A DNA stretch of 64,000 nt from Anthonomus grandis grandis (GCF_022605725.1 NC_065556.1:29743140-29807139); one strand, 5' to 3'; positions 10,001-21,264 are shown, counted from the first letter of the stretch. Program-made: numbers and translations. The notes: generated by a model from the sequence alone, not told the origin.

Positions 10001-12614
10001 TTAGTTAAATTAGCTACTAATTTTAGAATGTTTAAATCTATGTGGTGATAAATAAGGACCTTGTTTATAAATGATGTTGCCAAATTACTGTCTTGTCAGA
10101 GTTTACTGTTTGCGGATGGTATAAAATTGATCACAAAAATTGATACTGAAAAGGATAAAATTATTATTAGAATAAGCAAGGGTAATCCATTTTTAAGTTC
10201 CGCCCAAATAAAACGTGAAATAGCAGACCAATATGGGCGTCAATATTTCTGCAAGAACAATAAGAAGAAGATTATGTGAAAAAGATCTCAAAGGTTGTGT
10301 AGCTAGGAAAAAACCACTTGTTTCAAAAAGAAATATTAAAAAAAGATTGGCATTTGCTAAACAACATATAAATAAGAACATTAATTTTTGGAAAACCATA
10401 TTATGGAGCGATGAAACCAAGATTAATAGATTTGGAAATGATAGAAAATGCTATGTTAGACGTCCTCCCAATCATGCCTTAAACCCTAGGTACACAATTA
10501 AAACTGTTAAGCATGGAGGAGGATCAATTATGATATGGGGAGCAATGTCATGGCATGGTGTTGGACCTATTCGTCGTATAGAGGGAATAATGGACCAATA
10601 CAAGTATAGGGAGATTTTGCAGAATGTTATGGAACCATACATGGAGCATTTTATGCCAATTACATGTAAGTTCATGCACGATAATGATCCAAAACATTCT
10701 GTAAAATCAATAAAACGATGGTTTACTAAAAATGTGGTAGATGTTTTGGAATGGCCGCCACAAAGCCCAGACCTGAACCCTCTGGAAAATTTGTGGGATC
10801 ACATTAAAACCAAAATTAAGGTATTAAATCCCTCAAATCTGGATGAACTATGGCAAAACTTCCAAGAGGCTTGGAACAGTATTCCGGCAAGCGTGTGTGC
10901 AAAATTGGTGGAGTCAATACCCAAGCGATTAAGTGAAGTTATAAAAAATAAAGGATACCCAACAAAATATTAAATTGGTTTTGGTGAAAGTAAATATTTT
11001 TTAAGTGTGCTATTTAAATGGCCAGCATTTCTTTAGTTTTTTTGTTATGTTTCTTATATATTTAAAATACTCTTTTAATTTTAATTAAATACAACTCTTT
11101 GTAGAACATCTAAGCTAAATATATTATAAAAAAAATAGAAAATGGTATTTAATATTTTTTATCGCAATTTAAAAAAGTGTGCTATTTATATGACCATAAC
11201 TGTATATAACCTAACATAACAAGATTGACTGTCCCCCCCTTTAGGCTGGATTAAATTTTCAAGTACCAAGAATAAACTCTATGCATTTTCGATTATTTTA
11301 TGTAAATCTCGCTAGGACTAATATTTTGTTTCATTTCCTTATTAATATAATGTGTCAGAATTATATAAATAATAATTTACATAAATGGTGTGATATTTTT
11401 GTTGACAATTTTAGGTCCATTATTTAGAAAGTAAATAGGTGATGCAGAGTCTTTGTAGTATTTATATAGATAGTTTGTTTAAGTACTTTTTTTTTTAGTA
11501 ACATAGGCAACACATCCAACATTGAAAAAGTAAATACATGTCTAATATCAGGAGAGTAAAGTCAAGTAATTTATTAGAGTAATTAATTAAGTGCTTAATT
11601 CATTGTGTCATTTCTTTTTCTTGAAAGATCAATGTAAATGTTAGGGATTATTATTATGTTAACAATTTAGCACAAAGATGAGATGAATTTAAAGATTTGG
11701 AGGTTCTATTGCAGAAAAATTCACTACAATTATATAATTAATAAGGCATATAAAGTATTGCAACTTGCTACAGTCAAAGCAATGAACTCCATAACTTATT
11801 AGACGAAGGGAGATGGCTGTGTATTTTTTGAATACCGAATGCTAGAATTTAAACTATTAATTCTAAATGGAAGAAACACTACAGTCTGAACTTAACACAT
11901 AGAGTCTAATATGATAGTTAATCAAAGGTATACAAAATAGTGCAGAATTGTTAACTTTTGAAATACAAACAGTTCTTCTTACCTGTGTGTTCTGGAAGTA
12001 ATGTCTCCATAAAGGTCTAATTTTGTCTTGACCACCTACATCCCATACAGTAAAGCTGATGTTCTTATATTCTACAGTCTCAACATTAAATCCTAAAAAA
12101 TGTTCAAATTATAATACAAATATTCATGAATAATATACAGCTATATTTACAAAGTGTATCCTTGAGTATTTTAATGTGATTGCTATGTAACTTTTACAAC
12201 TATCAACATGTTAGATTTAAGAAATTAATCACCCAAGGTGATACACTCATATAATGTAATTCAACTTTGTAAGCCTCTAGAAAGCAGAGATATGTACTAT
12301 TTGAATTTGGAACTTAGTTTCAGTTGAGATACCTTAATATCATCCACTAAGAGAGGTCATAATTCCATTAAACAAAAATTATGACTCATAAGGACAACTT
12401 GTAAACTTTTATGACAGTTGCATGAAAATACTTTTCCTTTAAATGTTATTTGGTTTTTTTACTTACCAATAGTGGGGATCGTAGTTACAATTTCACCTAA
12501 TTTAAGTTTATATAAAATTGTGGTTTTACCAGCAGCGTCCAACCCGACCATCAGTATTCGCATCTCTTTTTTGCCGAAGAGGCCTTTAAATAAATTAGCA
12601 AACACATTACCCAT
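7030..12614 (-). CDS. Arf79F: ADP-ribosylation factor 1 (Arf1/Arf79F)
   Basis: This is a small Ras-superfamily GTPase of the Golgi that recruits COPI and other coats when GTP-bound. Three coding exons with GT-AG borders are read: 12467-12614, 11983-12092 and 7030-7320. They join in frame into 182 codons plus stop, the family's usual length. Exon 1 gives MGNVFANLF (Gly2 is the expected myristoylation site), the P-loop GLDAAGKTT and switch I ending TIPTIG. Exon 2 carries WDVGGQDKIRPLW (switch II). Exon 3 has NKQD and TCATSGDGLYEGLDWL (guanine recognition). An acceptor just upstream of the ATG (AG at 12635-12636) implies a 5' untranslated exon farther upstream. Intron 2 (7321-11982) holds a MITE, LINE pieces and a Tc1 element. 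No coding damage is seen. Confidence 0.96.
7686..7751. repeat. Short inverted repeat (hairpin)
   Basis: CAGAGAAAAACAAACCAC at about 7688-7706 is complemented by GTGGTTTGTTTTTCTCTG at about 7732-7749, with a T/G-rich loop. A third partial copy of CAGAGAAAAACAAA lies near 7561. It may be the terminal or subterminal repeat of a degraded DNA transposon linked to the adjoining transposase-like fragment. Confidence 0.55.
7737..8250 (+). pseudogene. Fragment resembling the C-terminal part of a THAP/P-element-like transposase
   Basis: The frame 7737-7976 contains ENAFRYVCCYIMKRAL, LFLHFKAYNSS and FGGLQSPPEGFI. After a stop, the readable match continues in 7977-8250 with EYPCAHFPKTFILKFF and FYTIKYNNRVLKTNK. 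These blocks resemble the C-terminal region of insect transposase-like proteins related to P element/THAP9; this is from memory of the family and not a search. Frame interruptions and AT drift show it is dead. It lies inside Arf intron 2 on the opposite strand. Confidence 0.45.
8402..8668. mobile_element. MITE with about 55-bp terminal inverted repeats in Arf intron 2
   Basis: The left end (ACCGGGTGACACAGGAAAAA from 8404) is matched in reverse at the right end (ending at 8666). The similarity continues inward through a segment encoding a run of A/T and a CAAGATAAACAAATG core. Both ends are flanked by TATA or TA, suggesting a TA target duplication. The element is about 265 bp with no open frame, so it is non-autonomous, probably of the Tc1/mariner class. 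Confidence 0.8.
8830..9836 (-). pseudogene. Non-LTR retrotransposon (LINE) reverse transcriptase remnant
   Basis: The minus-strand frame 9836-9573 reads CDLTEAFDCVDHGTLL (palm motif A region) and GVRQGSVLGPILFLIYI (motif B). Downstream frames (9369-9058, 9151-8834, 9012-8830) contain WGACANQLLMSVFILQKRAIR and a C-terminal KMFYHLPADIK block, usual for jockey/CR1-like elements. The FADD box and endonuclease are missing and frames change several times. It lies in Arf intron 2 in the same orientation as Arf. Confidence 0.75.
10043..10150 (+). pseudogene. Short LINE reverse transcriptase fragment
   Basis: LFINDVAKLLS and SLLFADGIKLITKID match the FINDL and LLFADDTKL (motif C) blocks of non-LTR reverse transcriptases; the catalytic second Asp of FADD is Gly. 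The fragment is fused to the truncated left end of a Tc1 transposase at about 10150. It lies on the opposite strand to the LINE at 8830-9836, so it is a separate remnant. Confidence 0.65.
10150..11204 (+). mobile_element. 5'-truncated Tc1-like element
   Basis: The transposase C-terminal region is followed by a right terminus whose complement starts CAGTTATGGTCATATAAATA (ending near 11204, next to TA). A related motif (GTGTGCTATTTAAATGGCC) at about 11005-11023 repeats the inner part of the terminus (GTGTGCTATTTATATGACC, about 11175-11195). This is consistent with the paired-binding-site (IR/DR) ends of many Tc1 elements. The left terminus is missing. Confidence 0.75.
10233..10973 (+). pseudogene. 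Tc1-like DD34E transposase, C-terminal 246 residues
   Basis: The open frame contains the HTH end (ISARTIRRRL), WSDETKINRF (first Asp), TVKHGGGSIMIWGA, MHDNDPKHS (second Asp) and SPDLNPLENLWD (Glu). I count 34 residues between the second Asp and the Glu, matching DD34E. The N-terminal HTH part (KGNPFLSSAQIKREI) is in another frame at about 10165-10232, so there is one frameshift and a 5' truncation. Catalytic residues are intact. Confidence 0.85.
11205..11980. other. Arf intron 2, unannotated part
   Basis: This AT-rich intron sequence lies between the Tc1 remnant and Arf exon 2. No open frame, repeat pair or motif is supported here. Confidence 0.5.
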
Positions 12615-13168
12615 TGTGAACGTTAATACCAGACCTAAAATAAAGACATAAACTTAAGATACGCTTTAAGAAATTACGCATTAATTACTACTGTTATATT
12701 TAGAACAAAGATGGACTTAAAATAAGGTTATTAATCTTGCAGTGTTTGACATATTGATTTATTTTGCACACATTTTTCATGCCCGGAAACAGATAAAAAG
12801 GCAGAATTTAAGAATGTTAAGGTAAATGTATGAAATTAATCAGTTGTCCATCAGTAAGGCGGAAAACAAGAATGTGGTAAAAGCCGATATGGACTTGTCA
12901 CCTCAACCACCTCCCAAGGAGCACAAAAACCGAATTTATAGAAATAATAAAAGGTTGCACGATAGGAAAACTGTTGCACTGTTAACACAAAACGTAAGGA
13001 ACCAAACCAACTGTACCTTTTTATAAAAAAACTGAACTTTTCCTAATAAAAACGCTGAACATTCACCAATCCACCCAAAAATTGTCGAATGTCAATATGG
13101 CGGACGTGGAAGAGATTTCGCACAGATGCCACGTCTTGGCAATACGCTCACCCGGTTGGTTAGTTTAC

Positions 13169-13178
13169 GTCACGTGAC
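13169..13178. promoter_or_regulatory. Perfect palindromic E-box GTCACGTGAC upstream of Arf79F
   Basis: The 10-bp palindrome sits in a relatively GC-rich patch (about 13080-13220) about 555 bases upstream of the Arf start codon. The sequence matches the consensus for Mitf/TFEB-class bHLH-Zip factors (CLEAR-type box) and overlaps a CRE-like TTACGTCA. The patch is the best candidate for the Arf promoter and 5' untranslated exon, but no start site can be called. Confidence 0.4.
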
Positions 13179-13582
13179 TCAGGCTTACCAATGTATCCGC
13201 TCTAAACGTTAACACGTCCCGATTGTTTATGTTAATTCGATTACTTGCCTAATATATAAATGCAGTTTTTTTAATCAAATTGTCCTATTTATTAATTAAA
13301 CTGTTTTTGTAATAACTTATTGAGCATGAAGCAAGAGAAAACAAGCAATAGAAAAAAAATCAATTTTTGGTTTCTGTTGGTGACAGTGTTAAAAGACAGT
13401 TGATTTGACGTTTTAAACGTCAAAGTCATATTAATTCCAGGATGTACCGGTGTTGCCAAGGAGACATCCAGGCGAAGTAGTGAGGTTAGTACATTTCTTT
13501 TAACGGCCATTTATTGTAAGTAGCATGTTATTATTAATATAATTATACCGAATATTTAAATATTATCCGAGGCTACACTATA

Positions 13583-15599
13583 CAGGGTGTCATTGAAATG
13601 GTGTAAAAAAATTCGGGGGGTGATAGTCCTAAAAATTTTAAAAAAAGTTCCTATAACTATAGGGTGGAAAATGCATATTAAGGGAGTTAGGGGCACTGAA
13701 AGGGTAAATTTAAAAAACGGTTTTTTGAAATTGTAGGCTTAAAAAACGAGATAAAATTTCGAAAAAAAATCCTCTGCCATAAATTTTGACCCAAAATCAA
13801 ATGGTGATACTGAAAAATAATTTGGAAAATCGGAAAGGGTAGTTTTTGCAAGGGTAGGGGGTTAATTCGTGAATAACTTTTTTTAGGTTATTTTCTTCGC
13901 AACGTGGGTTCATTTTTTAAAAACTACATACTTTTTCCTACAAAAAAGGTACTCTTGTTGCACATCGCCCAGAACGATGGTTTTCGAGAAAATTGAAGGC
14001 AAAAAGTTTGCTCTGATGGGCTGCTAACTGGTTAAACAACATAAACTTATGAAAGTTATGGGGTTTCAAAAGTAAACAAGTAGTTATTAAATAATTAATT
14101 GAAAAATCTAAATTTCATGATTTTTAAAACATCGTATTGCTTTAAAAAAACGAAATAAACCAATTACCAAAATTCCTTATTAAATGCATACTTATTTGAT
14201 TCATTAGCCTAGTTTACACCTCTTGCTCCGGCAGACTATCCCGCTCGAGTCATGTCGTTGGTTATTAAGAAAACAGGTACAAGAACCCCTTTTTTTGGCA
14301 AATATTTTATGCACGGATGAAGCTGGGTTTACAAGAAATGGAATTTTCAATTACCATAATACACATCACTGGTCCGATGAGAACCCTCATGCTGTTGTGG
14401 AAAGTCGACACCAAATTCGATTCTCAGTTAATGTTTGGGCGGGAATTCTTGGCGATAGACTTATTGGACCATTTTTTCTACACCCGAGATTAATTTGACA
14501 CCTTTTGAAAAGTCGCTTGTTATTTATAATAATAAACATTTTAGGCTAAATGGTCAAAGTTACCTTAATTTTCTAATACATGATCTACCAGCACTTTTGG
14601 AGGAAGTTCCCATAGCACAGAGGCAGATCACGTATTTTATGCATGATGGTGCACCAGCTCATTTTCCGCTAGCGGTGAGGAATCATTTAAACCAAGTTTT
14701 TGAGAGGCGTTGGATAGGACGTGGTGGTCCACAAGCTTGGCCAGCAAGATCACCAGATCTTAATCCATTAGATTTCTACTTCTGGGGCCACTTGAAAACT
14801 TTGGTTTACTCAGTGCCGATTAATACTGAAGAGCAACTACGTCAACGCATTATCGACTGTTCCAATCAAATTCGTACAACCCCAGGGATATTCCACAGGG
14901 TACGCAGATCATGGAGAAGAAGAGCAGATGTCTGCATTGAAATGAATGGTGGTCACTTTGAACATTTACTATGAATGAATTAAGAAATGCATTATTTTAA
15001 TAAGGAATTTTGGTAATTGGTTTATTTCGTTTTTTAAAGCAATAAGATGTTTTAAAAATCATAAAATTTAGATTTTTCAATTAATTATTTAATAACTACG
15101 TGTTTACTTTTGAAACCCCATAATTTTCATAGGTTTATGTTGTTTAACCAGTTAGCAGCCCTTCAGAGCAAACTTTTTGCCTTCAATTTTCTCGAAAACC
15201 ATCGTTCTGGGCGATGTGCAACAAGAGTACCTTTTTTGTAGGAAAAAGTATGTAGTTTTTAAAAAATGAACCCACGTTGCGAAAAAAATAACCTAAAAAA
15301 AGTTATTCACGAATTAACCCCCTACCCTTGCAAAAACTACCCTTTCCGATTTTCCAAATTATTTTTCAGTATCACCATTTGATTTTGGGTCAAAATTTAT
15401 GGCAGAGGATTTTTTTTCGAAATTTTATCTCGTTTTTTAAGCCTACAATTTCAAAAAACCGTTTTTTAAATTTACCCTTTCAGTGCCCCTAACTCCCTTA
15501 ATATGCATTTTCCGCCCTATAGTTATAGGAAATTTTTTTAAAATTTTTAGGAGTACTATCACCCCCCGAATTTTTTTACACCATTTCAATGACACCCTG
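13583..15599 (+). mobile_element. Mariner-superfamily element with about 620-bp terminal inverted repeats
   Basis: The ends CAGGGTGTCATTGAAATGG (13583) and its complement (ending 15599) are flanked by TA (13581-13582, 15600-15601). The inverted arms remain nearly identical inward to about 14204 on the left and from about 14976 on the right, roughly 620 bp each. Between them lies a partial transposase. Such long inverted repeats are unusual for this superfamily, where a few tens of bases are common. Confidence 0.9.
14223..14974 (+). pseudogene. Mariner-superfamily transposase, C-terminal part (41-residue Asp-Asp spacing)
   Basis: The first part (14223-14496) reads LFLANILCTDEAGFTRNG and NVWAGILGDRLIGPFF; the next frame (14495-14974) reads FMHDGAPAHF and WPARSPDLNPLDFYFWGHL. 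The catalytic residues are TDEAGF, HDGAPAH and PLDFYF, with 41 residues between the last two Asp by my count. A frame change near 14494 separates the halves. The N-terminal DNA-binding part is absent: a PADYPARV-like trace at 14230-14260 is in another frame, and the left inverted repeat begins just upstream. The copy is non-autonomous. Confidence 0.85.
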
Positions 15600-15601
15600 T
15601 A

Positions 15602-16329
15602 TTAGTTTCTGTAGTCCTATCAATAGAATTAAAAGTAAAATAAAGTTTTTTTTTTTATTTGCGCTTATTTAATAAATAACCATATGCTCATCATAAATAT
15701 CGCCTAATATATACTTGTAAGTACAAATTTTCCGTCAACTATATAATCAATTAAATGGTTTTATGTAAAACTGTTTCAACACCGTACGTAAGTACAGTGA
15801 TAATATTAGTGCTTAAAAAAACTAGTATAGATATTTATGAATTTTAAAAATGTTCTAGCCAAAAAATACATATTTACGCGTGACTTTACAACCAGGCGTA
15901 AAAAACACAACAAAATTAACACAAAACCTTTTATTATTTATGCATTTTAATGCCATTAGCGTCATAGAAAAGTGCCGAAAAAACCATTAAGATTATTTTT
16001 ACGGCATTGATATGCAAACATGCTTTTCTGCAATTTTAATATTTGTTTAATTCTCGTAATAAATTCCCTATTGAACGATAAAATTATGCAGGATAAATAT
16101 ATATAAAAAATTAATTATTTAGTTCAATAATATTTTATAATAGAGCACATTTAACTTATTTTAACAAGATGGCGGACGGGTGCCATTTTGTCAAACCACT
16201 TTGGAACATGTCACGTTAGAGATGTGAGGGTGCCAATTATTTTTTTTCTTTTTTTAATATCTTAGAGTGATAAGAAGCTCACCTTAGGTTCTTCTTTTCT
16301 AGCTCAAAAATTAAGAGGTTTAGAGGTTA
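15602..16329. other. Intergenic AT-rich gap
   Basis: This sequence lies between two DNA transposons. I see no gene, tandem repeat or conserved motif in it. Confidence 0.5.
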
Positions 16330-18397
16330 TACAGTGGTCCAGAAAAGTCATGGTACAATAGAGAATTACAATACAAATTTTATTTATAATTTTTTTATGA
16401 AATAAAAATCAATTTTTACTTTTATGTATTTATTTTTTCTAATGCCCTACATCATAACATAAACCTATTTCCATAATATATCTAACATACACAACAAATA
16501 AAAAAATAAAATAAAATTTCTTACAAAAATTTAATCCACAAAAGTCAAGGTACATTTCAGACTATGGGCTAATAAAGTTCTGTCAATAACGCGCGGGAAA
16601 ACCCTTCAGTTTAATAACCTTTTTTAAGCGATTTGGCATTGAATGAACTAGTTTTTTCGTCACATCGTTGGATATTTTTGGCCACTCTTCTAAAATTACC
16701 TGTTTTAAGTCTGATTTATTATGAATCACATGTTGCCGAATTTTTCTCCCCAAAACATCCCATAAATGTTCTATAGGATTAAGATCGGGACTTTGGGGAG
16801 GAGTTTCCAGCAGATGGGGAGTATTAAAAACCAACCACTGACGTACTGTATAAGCTTTGTGCTTAGGGTCGTTATCCTGTTGAAAGTAATAGTTCTCATG
16901 CAACCCTAATTTTTCAGCACTGGCACGTAAATTTTCTTTTAAAATATTTAAGTATACTTTTTGATCCATTGTTTCGTCGATAAAAACAATATTTCCTACA
17001 CCTGAAGTTGCCATGCAACCCCAAACCATTACTCCACCTCCTCCATGTTTCACTGTTTTGATTGTATCTTTCGGATTAAGAGCTTCACCGGGTTTCCTCC
17101 ACACCTTGACACGACCATCGGACCCAAAAATGTTAAATTTACTTTCATCTGACCAGATAACTTTATCCCAGAAATCAAGTTCAATAGACTTGTACTTTTC
17201 AGCGAATTCCAGTCTCTTTTTTCTATTAATATCGCTAACATGGGGCTTCTTACGTGCACTACAGGTGTGCACTATTTGTATCCACCCTGGTGAAGTTTCC
17301 GGCGAACAGTTTTTTCATGAACAGATACTCCAAACATTTCTCTTAACTCTGATGATATTTGTATGGCACTTTTCTTTGGGTCCTTCTTAATTTCATTTAA
17401 TATGTACCGGGATGCATAGAGGTAAGTAACACGCGGCATCGCCATTCGGGAGACCGTTCGCATTTTTGAATGTAACACGCGGGCTGGCCAATTTACTGGC
17501 GATATCGAGTGCTACTTTGCATTAGACTTTTTACTGCGAAAAATGGCTGATTCAACATGGAAAATGCAGTCATTATTTGTCTTCGTGATTTTACAAAGGT
17601 AGCATATTTTATTGTAATGTCTGATTTTATTAATCATGGATTTGTCGTGCTTACCAGATGGGTATTGTTATTTAGAACAAAATAATTTGTTGCGTTGCAG
17701 ATTAAAGAATAAAGGAGAAGTAGATGTAAGTAGCATTAATAATAATTAAGTTTACTCTTAAGACTTAAAAATTAGACTTATTGTTGTCCCATACATATTT
17801 GAGTTGTCCTTGTCAGCTCTTTGTCGGACTAATTTGCCGACAAAGAAAAGTTTGATAATTATTGAGTCGTCATTGATTTTGTCGTTCTAAGCATTATTTT
17901 AATACCCATTTAATCAAGGAGTTTTTAGACTTGTTTACGATTTATGTCATTTAGTTTAAATGGTTCAAGCAACATAGATCCCAGGGCCTTCTTTTATATT
18001 TTGTCATCGTTCATAACGTTTTTGTGCCACTGCGAAATTGAAATATTTAGGAAATATTTCTATATGGTGTATATTAAAAACATTTTGGAAAAAGCATAAG
18101 TATTGTCCCATAATTAAATAATTTGACAGTCGGCTCTATATAAAAAATATTAATATTAAGTCAAATTTTCCTAGTCGAAATGTCAACTACCACAAAGATA
18201 CCGAGTGATTAAGCTAATTTAAATTTTGTTTACACATTATGTAATTATTTATTAATTTTAATGATGACAATTGAAACGCCTCCTTCATTAGCACGATTTA
18301 ATGTCTTTAAACGAATTTATAATTGCCATTTTCACACCAGAGGTGGAAGAAAAATTTCTGAAAGTAATAAGAAAAAGCGCTTTTTGCGCTTGAGCTT

Positions 18398-19720
18398 TTG
18401 AGCGCGCATAATGGCGTCGAAAAAGACCACCGCCATACCTTATATAATATGTTCAAGGCAGTTTTAATGTCATCCAAAGAAGAAGATGTACAAGAAAATA
18501 TTAAAGTCTTTATAAAATTTTTCCAAAATTATTCAAAATTTAATAAATATATTGAAAACTATTTGGCGCGAAAGGAGTCATGGTGTCTTTTTTACGGCAA
18601 AAATCTCATGACTCGGGGCACTAATACGAACAATGTTGAAATAATGTTTCGGCTGTTTAAAGATATACCTCTTGAAAGAACAAAGGCTTATAGTCTTACC
18701 CAACTAGTAGATTTTATAACGATTAGCATTAGTAGGTATTATATACAAAGGATATTAGATGTCATAATGGGAAAACTTGATCAAACAAAAATGTTAAAGT
18801 TATTGCCAGATTGCAAGGATGTAAATAAAGAAAACATTACTGAAGTAGTACCTGGCAACTTTCAATATGTAGTTAAAAGTAATTCTGATCCCACTCTAAG
18901 TTATTTTGTGGATATGAGTATCGGCATCTGTCCATGTCCGGTTGGCAACTCGAGAAAGATCTGTAAACATCAATCAGCAATCATCGATGTATTTAAACTT
19001 GAATCTGCATATAATACACTAACCCTTTGAAGCAAAGAAATATTATATAGCTACATTATATAGCTATATAATATAGCTACGGGAAATGACGCACCACCAA
19101 TTTTTTTTGTTCCTTTGTTAGAAGAACCTTGTCTGGATACTTCTGAAGCTGCACCAAGCAATCAACAACCACATTCAATAGAATCTACTACTAAAAGTGT
19201 TATATGAAACTAAAAGTGGATATTGAGGATGGTTTTGATGCAAGAGAAACAGGGGAGAAATTAAAAGAATTTATTGATCAATTCAAAAACACACTACTAA
19301 AGAATTTGGAAGACGATCCACAACACTTTCAACCGGCTATAGAAGCATTAATGAAAAATTGCCACTCGAATGCCAAAACGCCACTTCAACTATTAAGTTT
19401 ATTGCATACTTCTTTTAAAAACACAATATATAAGCCAAGTCATCCACCAACAACTAGAAAGGGAAAAAAATATCAGTGCAGCCTACAGCCATAGCAAGAA
19501 GACATTCGAAATATTCAGATATGGCTACAGTGAGTATGGCTATTAAAAATCTGAAAAATATGTTATGAGGTATTATACTAATTCTTATTTTCTTTAGGAA
19601 AAAGAAGATTCCAAGGAGGTAAAGGTAAATGGGGAAAGAAAAAGCCAGTTGCACCACATTCGCTTGGCAAATGTGTCGAAAACAATAAAGGACTAGGTGA
19701 CAGAAAAATAACGAATTAAC
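18398..19720 (+). pseudogene. MULE transposase C-terminal region with SWIM zinc finger
   Basis: The frame 18398-19030 (210 residues) has NTNNVEIMFRLFKDIPLERTK, cut here to the key NTNN..R.FKD pattern that follows the MULE catalytic domain. It then has a SWIM-type finger: ICPCPVG, spacer, CKHQ, with Cys, Cys, Cys and His in the usual order. Further frames at 19204-19494 and about 19580-19720 (GGKGKWGKKKPVAPHSLGK) look like the C-terminal tail, with a possible short intron between. The DDE catalytic core is not readable, so it is missing or in the decayed 17480-18390 stretch. Confidence 0.7.
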
Positions 19721-19875
19721 TATTTCCTTTTTTATGATTATTATTATACATTCAATTTCATTTTGTTAATAAACTTTTTTTTTAAATGGTTATCCTTTTT
19801 TTTACCGACTTTTCTAAAAGCGATAAAAGAAACTAAATTTTATAGTGGTCCATTTCATAATCCATTTCATAATTA

Positions 19876-19878
19876 TAT

Positions 19879-19923
<45 letters not shown>
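19876..19923. repeat. (AT)n microsatellite
   Basis: An almost uninterrupted run of TA dinucleotides of nearly 50 bases, inside the MULE. It creates a spurious open frame across it. Confidence 0.95.
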
Positions 19924-19928
<5 letters not shown>

Positions 19929-20587
19929 TAACCCACATAAATTCGTCTTACAATACTGAGCTTACAACTAACTTATTCTACAGAACGCGTGTTACTTACC
20001 TCCATGCTACCGGGATTCGCGCTCTGACAGCTTCCGAGGACGTCCTGTTCGCGTTTTATTTTCAATTCTGTTTTCATTTTGAAAACGATTTACTACTTTT
20101 TGTATAGTGTACCTGCTTCTTTTAATCACTTCTGCAATTTTGGTGTATGATTTTCCCTCTCTATGCAAATTAATAATAATTTTCCGCTCACTGACACTTA
20201 ATTCGGTTCTTCCCATGATTATCACTCTATTTACCAGTCAAAGTTAAGAAGAAATATTCTAGTGAATACTGAAAACGAATGCCAGAATAGTATTAGAGGA
20301 ATGTTCTTATTAGCAAATAACAAAATAACAATAAATTTAAAAGATACTTGCATATTTTGATTTACACAAATTAAGAGTACCTTGACTTTTGTGGATTAAA
20401 TTTTTATAGAAAATTTTATTTTATTTCTTTGTTTATTGTGTGTTAGATATATTATGCAAATAGGTTTATGTTATGATGTTGGGCATTGGAAAAAATAAAT
20501 ACATAAAAGTAAAAATTGATTTTTATTTCATATAAAAATTATAAATAAAATTTATCTATTGTACCATCACTTTTGTGGTCCACTGTA

Positions 20588-21256
20588 TATATGCTGATAT
20601 AATTTTCGTCGTAAAATCAACCGAGGATTCACACGTCCCTGTATTATCGAAACTCAACTAAACACTTTGTAAAGTGAATCAGTTATAAAAAATCCAAGAG
20701 TAATGTAATAAAATGACTGCACAACACATAACCTACTTTTAAAATTTTGTGACATTTTTGGTTATACCGGAAATAGGTCGTTAATTTAAATTATTGATAT
20801 ATATTGTATGAAAGTTTCCCCGAAATAATCCCCCCTAATCAAGAAATCTTTGGTTGTTGATATTCATGTAGCGCAATAAGTTTGTTAAAGGATAAGATTG
20901 TCTGCGAAAAAAATTCCCTTTATAATTTATAACAATGTTGTTATCTGTTCCATTAGGCTTATTTCTTAATTAATTACGTTATAAAAACTAAAGCAAACAG
21001 ATGATTTTCTTAATAGAAAAATACATCTTGATACATAAATATATTTTTGCATTAACATATTTCTGAATCAACATGCGTTTGTCTTTAACAAACATTTACC
21101 CACGGATATTTTCACGTATTGTCTATGTAAATTTCTAAACCATTTTAACATTTTTTTTTGTTTACATATTTACGCTACAAGTTTACTGCCAATTTCTTTA
21201 TCGAAGCGATTATATGATATTTATTAAAAACCATGATATATATACCCGCCATAATG
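20588..21256. other. Upstream region of the carboxylesterase gene
   Basis: Between the Tc1 right end and the esterase start I see no gene or repeat pair. It is the candidate regulatory region for the esterase. Confidence 0.4.
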
Positions 21257-21264
21257 TATTTAAG
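21257..21264 (+). promoter_or_regulatory. Candidate TATA box of the carboxylesterase gene
   Basis: TATTTAAG lies 57 bases before the start codon at 21321, a plausible distance for a short 5' leader with initiation near 21285-21295. A TATATATA run at about 21236-21243 is an alternative. Confidence 0.35.

Larger units (their letters stand above)
17414..20007 (+). mobile_element. Mutator-like element (MULE) with SWIM zinc finger, 9-bp target duplication
   Basis: The terminal inverted repeat GCATAGAGGTAAGTAACACG (17414-17433) is matched in reverse at the right end, 19988-20007, with one difference at the fifth base. The flanking 9-bp TACCGGGAT (17405-17413 and 20008-20016) is a perfect target duplication, and its length is the MULE norm. 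The internal coding remnants carry a SWIM-type Cys/His cluster. The element is about 2.6 kb. It includes an AT microsatellite (about 19876-19923). Confidence 0.85.
16583..20225 (-). pseudogene. Tc1-like DD34E transposase, split by the MULE
   Basis: The N-terminal HTH (20225-20017) reads MGRTELSVSERKIIINLH and GRPRKLSERESR. After the insertion the chain resumes with YILNEIKKDPKKSAIQISSE (17404 downward). A frame change near 17270 is followed by ARKKPHVS, WSDESKFNIF (first Asp), YYFQQDNDPKH (second Asp) and SPDLNPIEHLWD (Glu), ending at 16583. I count 34 residues between the second Asp and Glu. Apart from one frameshift and the insertion, the protein looks complete with all catalytic residues, so the copy is fairly young. 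Confidence 0.9.
16332..20585 (-). mobile_element. Tc1-like DD34E element interrupted by a MULE
   Basis: Terminal inverted repeats begin CAGTGGTCCAGAAAAGTCAT on the left (16332) and CAGTGGACCACAAAAGTGAT on the right (complement, ending 20585), both continuing GGTACAATAGA. TA flanks both ends (16330-16331, 20586-20587). The transposase is on the minus strand. Removal of the inner element (17414-20007) plus one 9-bp duplication joins the two transposase parts in frame, leaving a Tc1 element of about 1.65 kb, the usual size. Confidence 0.92.

Noticed and set aside
12418..12651. 77-residue plus-strand open frame
   Set aside because: It is the antisense shadow of Arf exon 1.
19763..20107. 114-residue open frame across the (AT)n run
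   Set aside because: It reads through a microsatellite and over the antisense of the Tc1 N-terminal exon; no motif.
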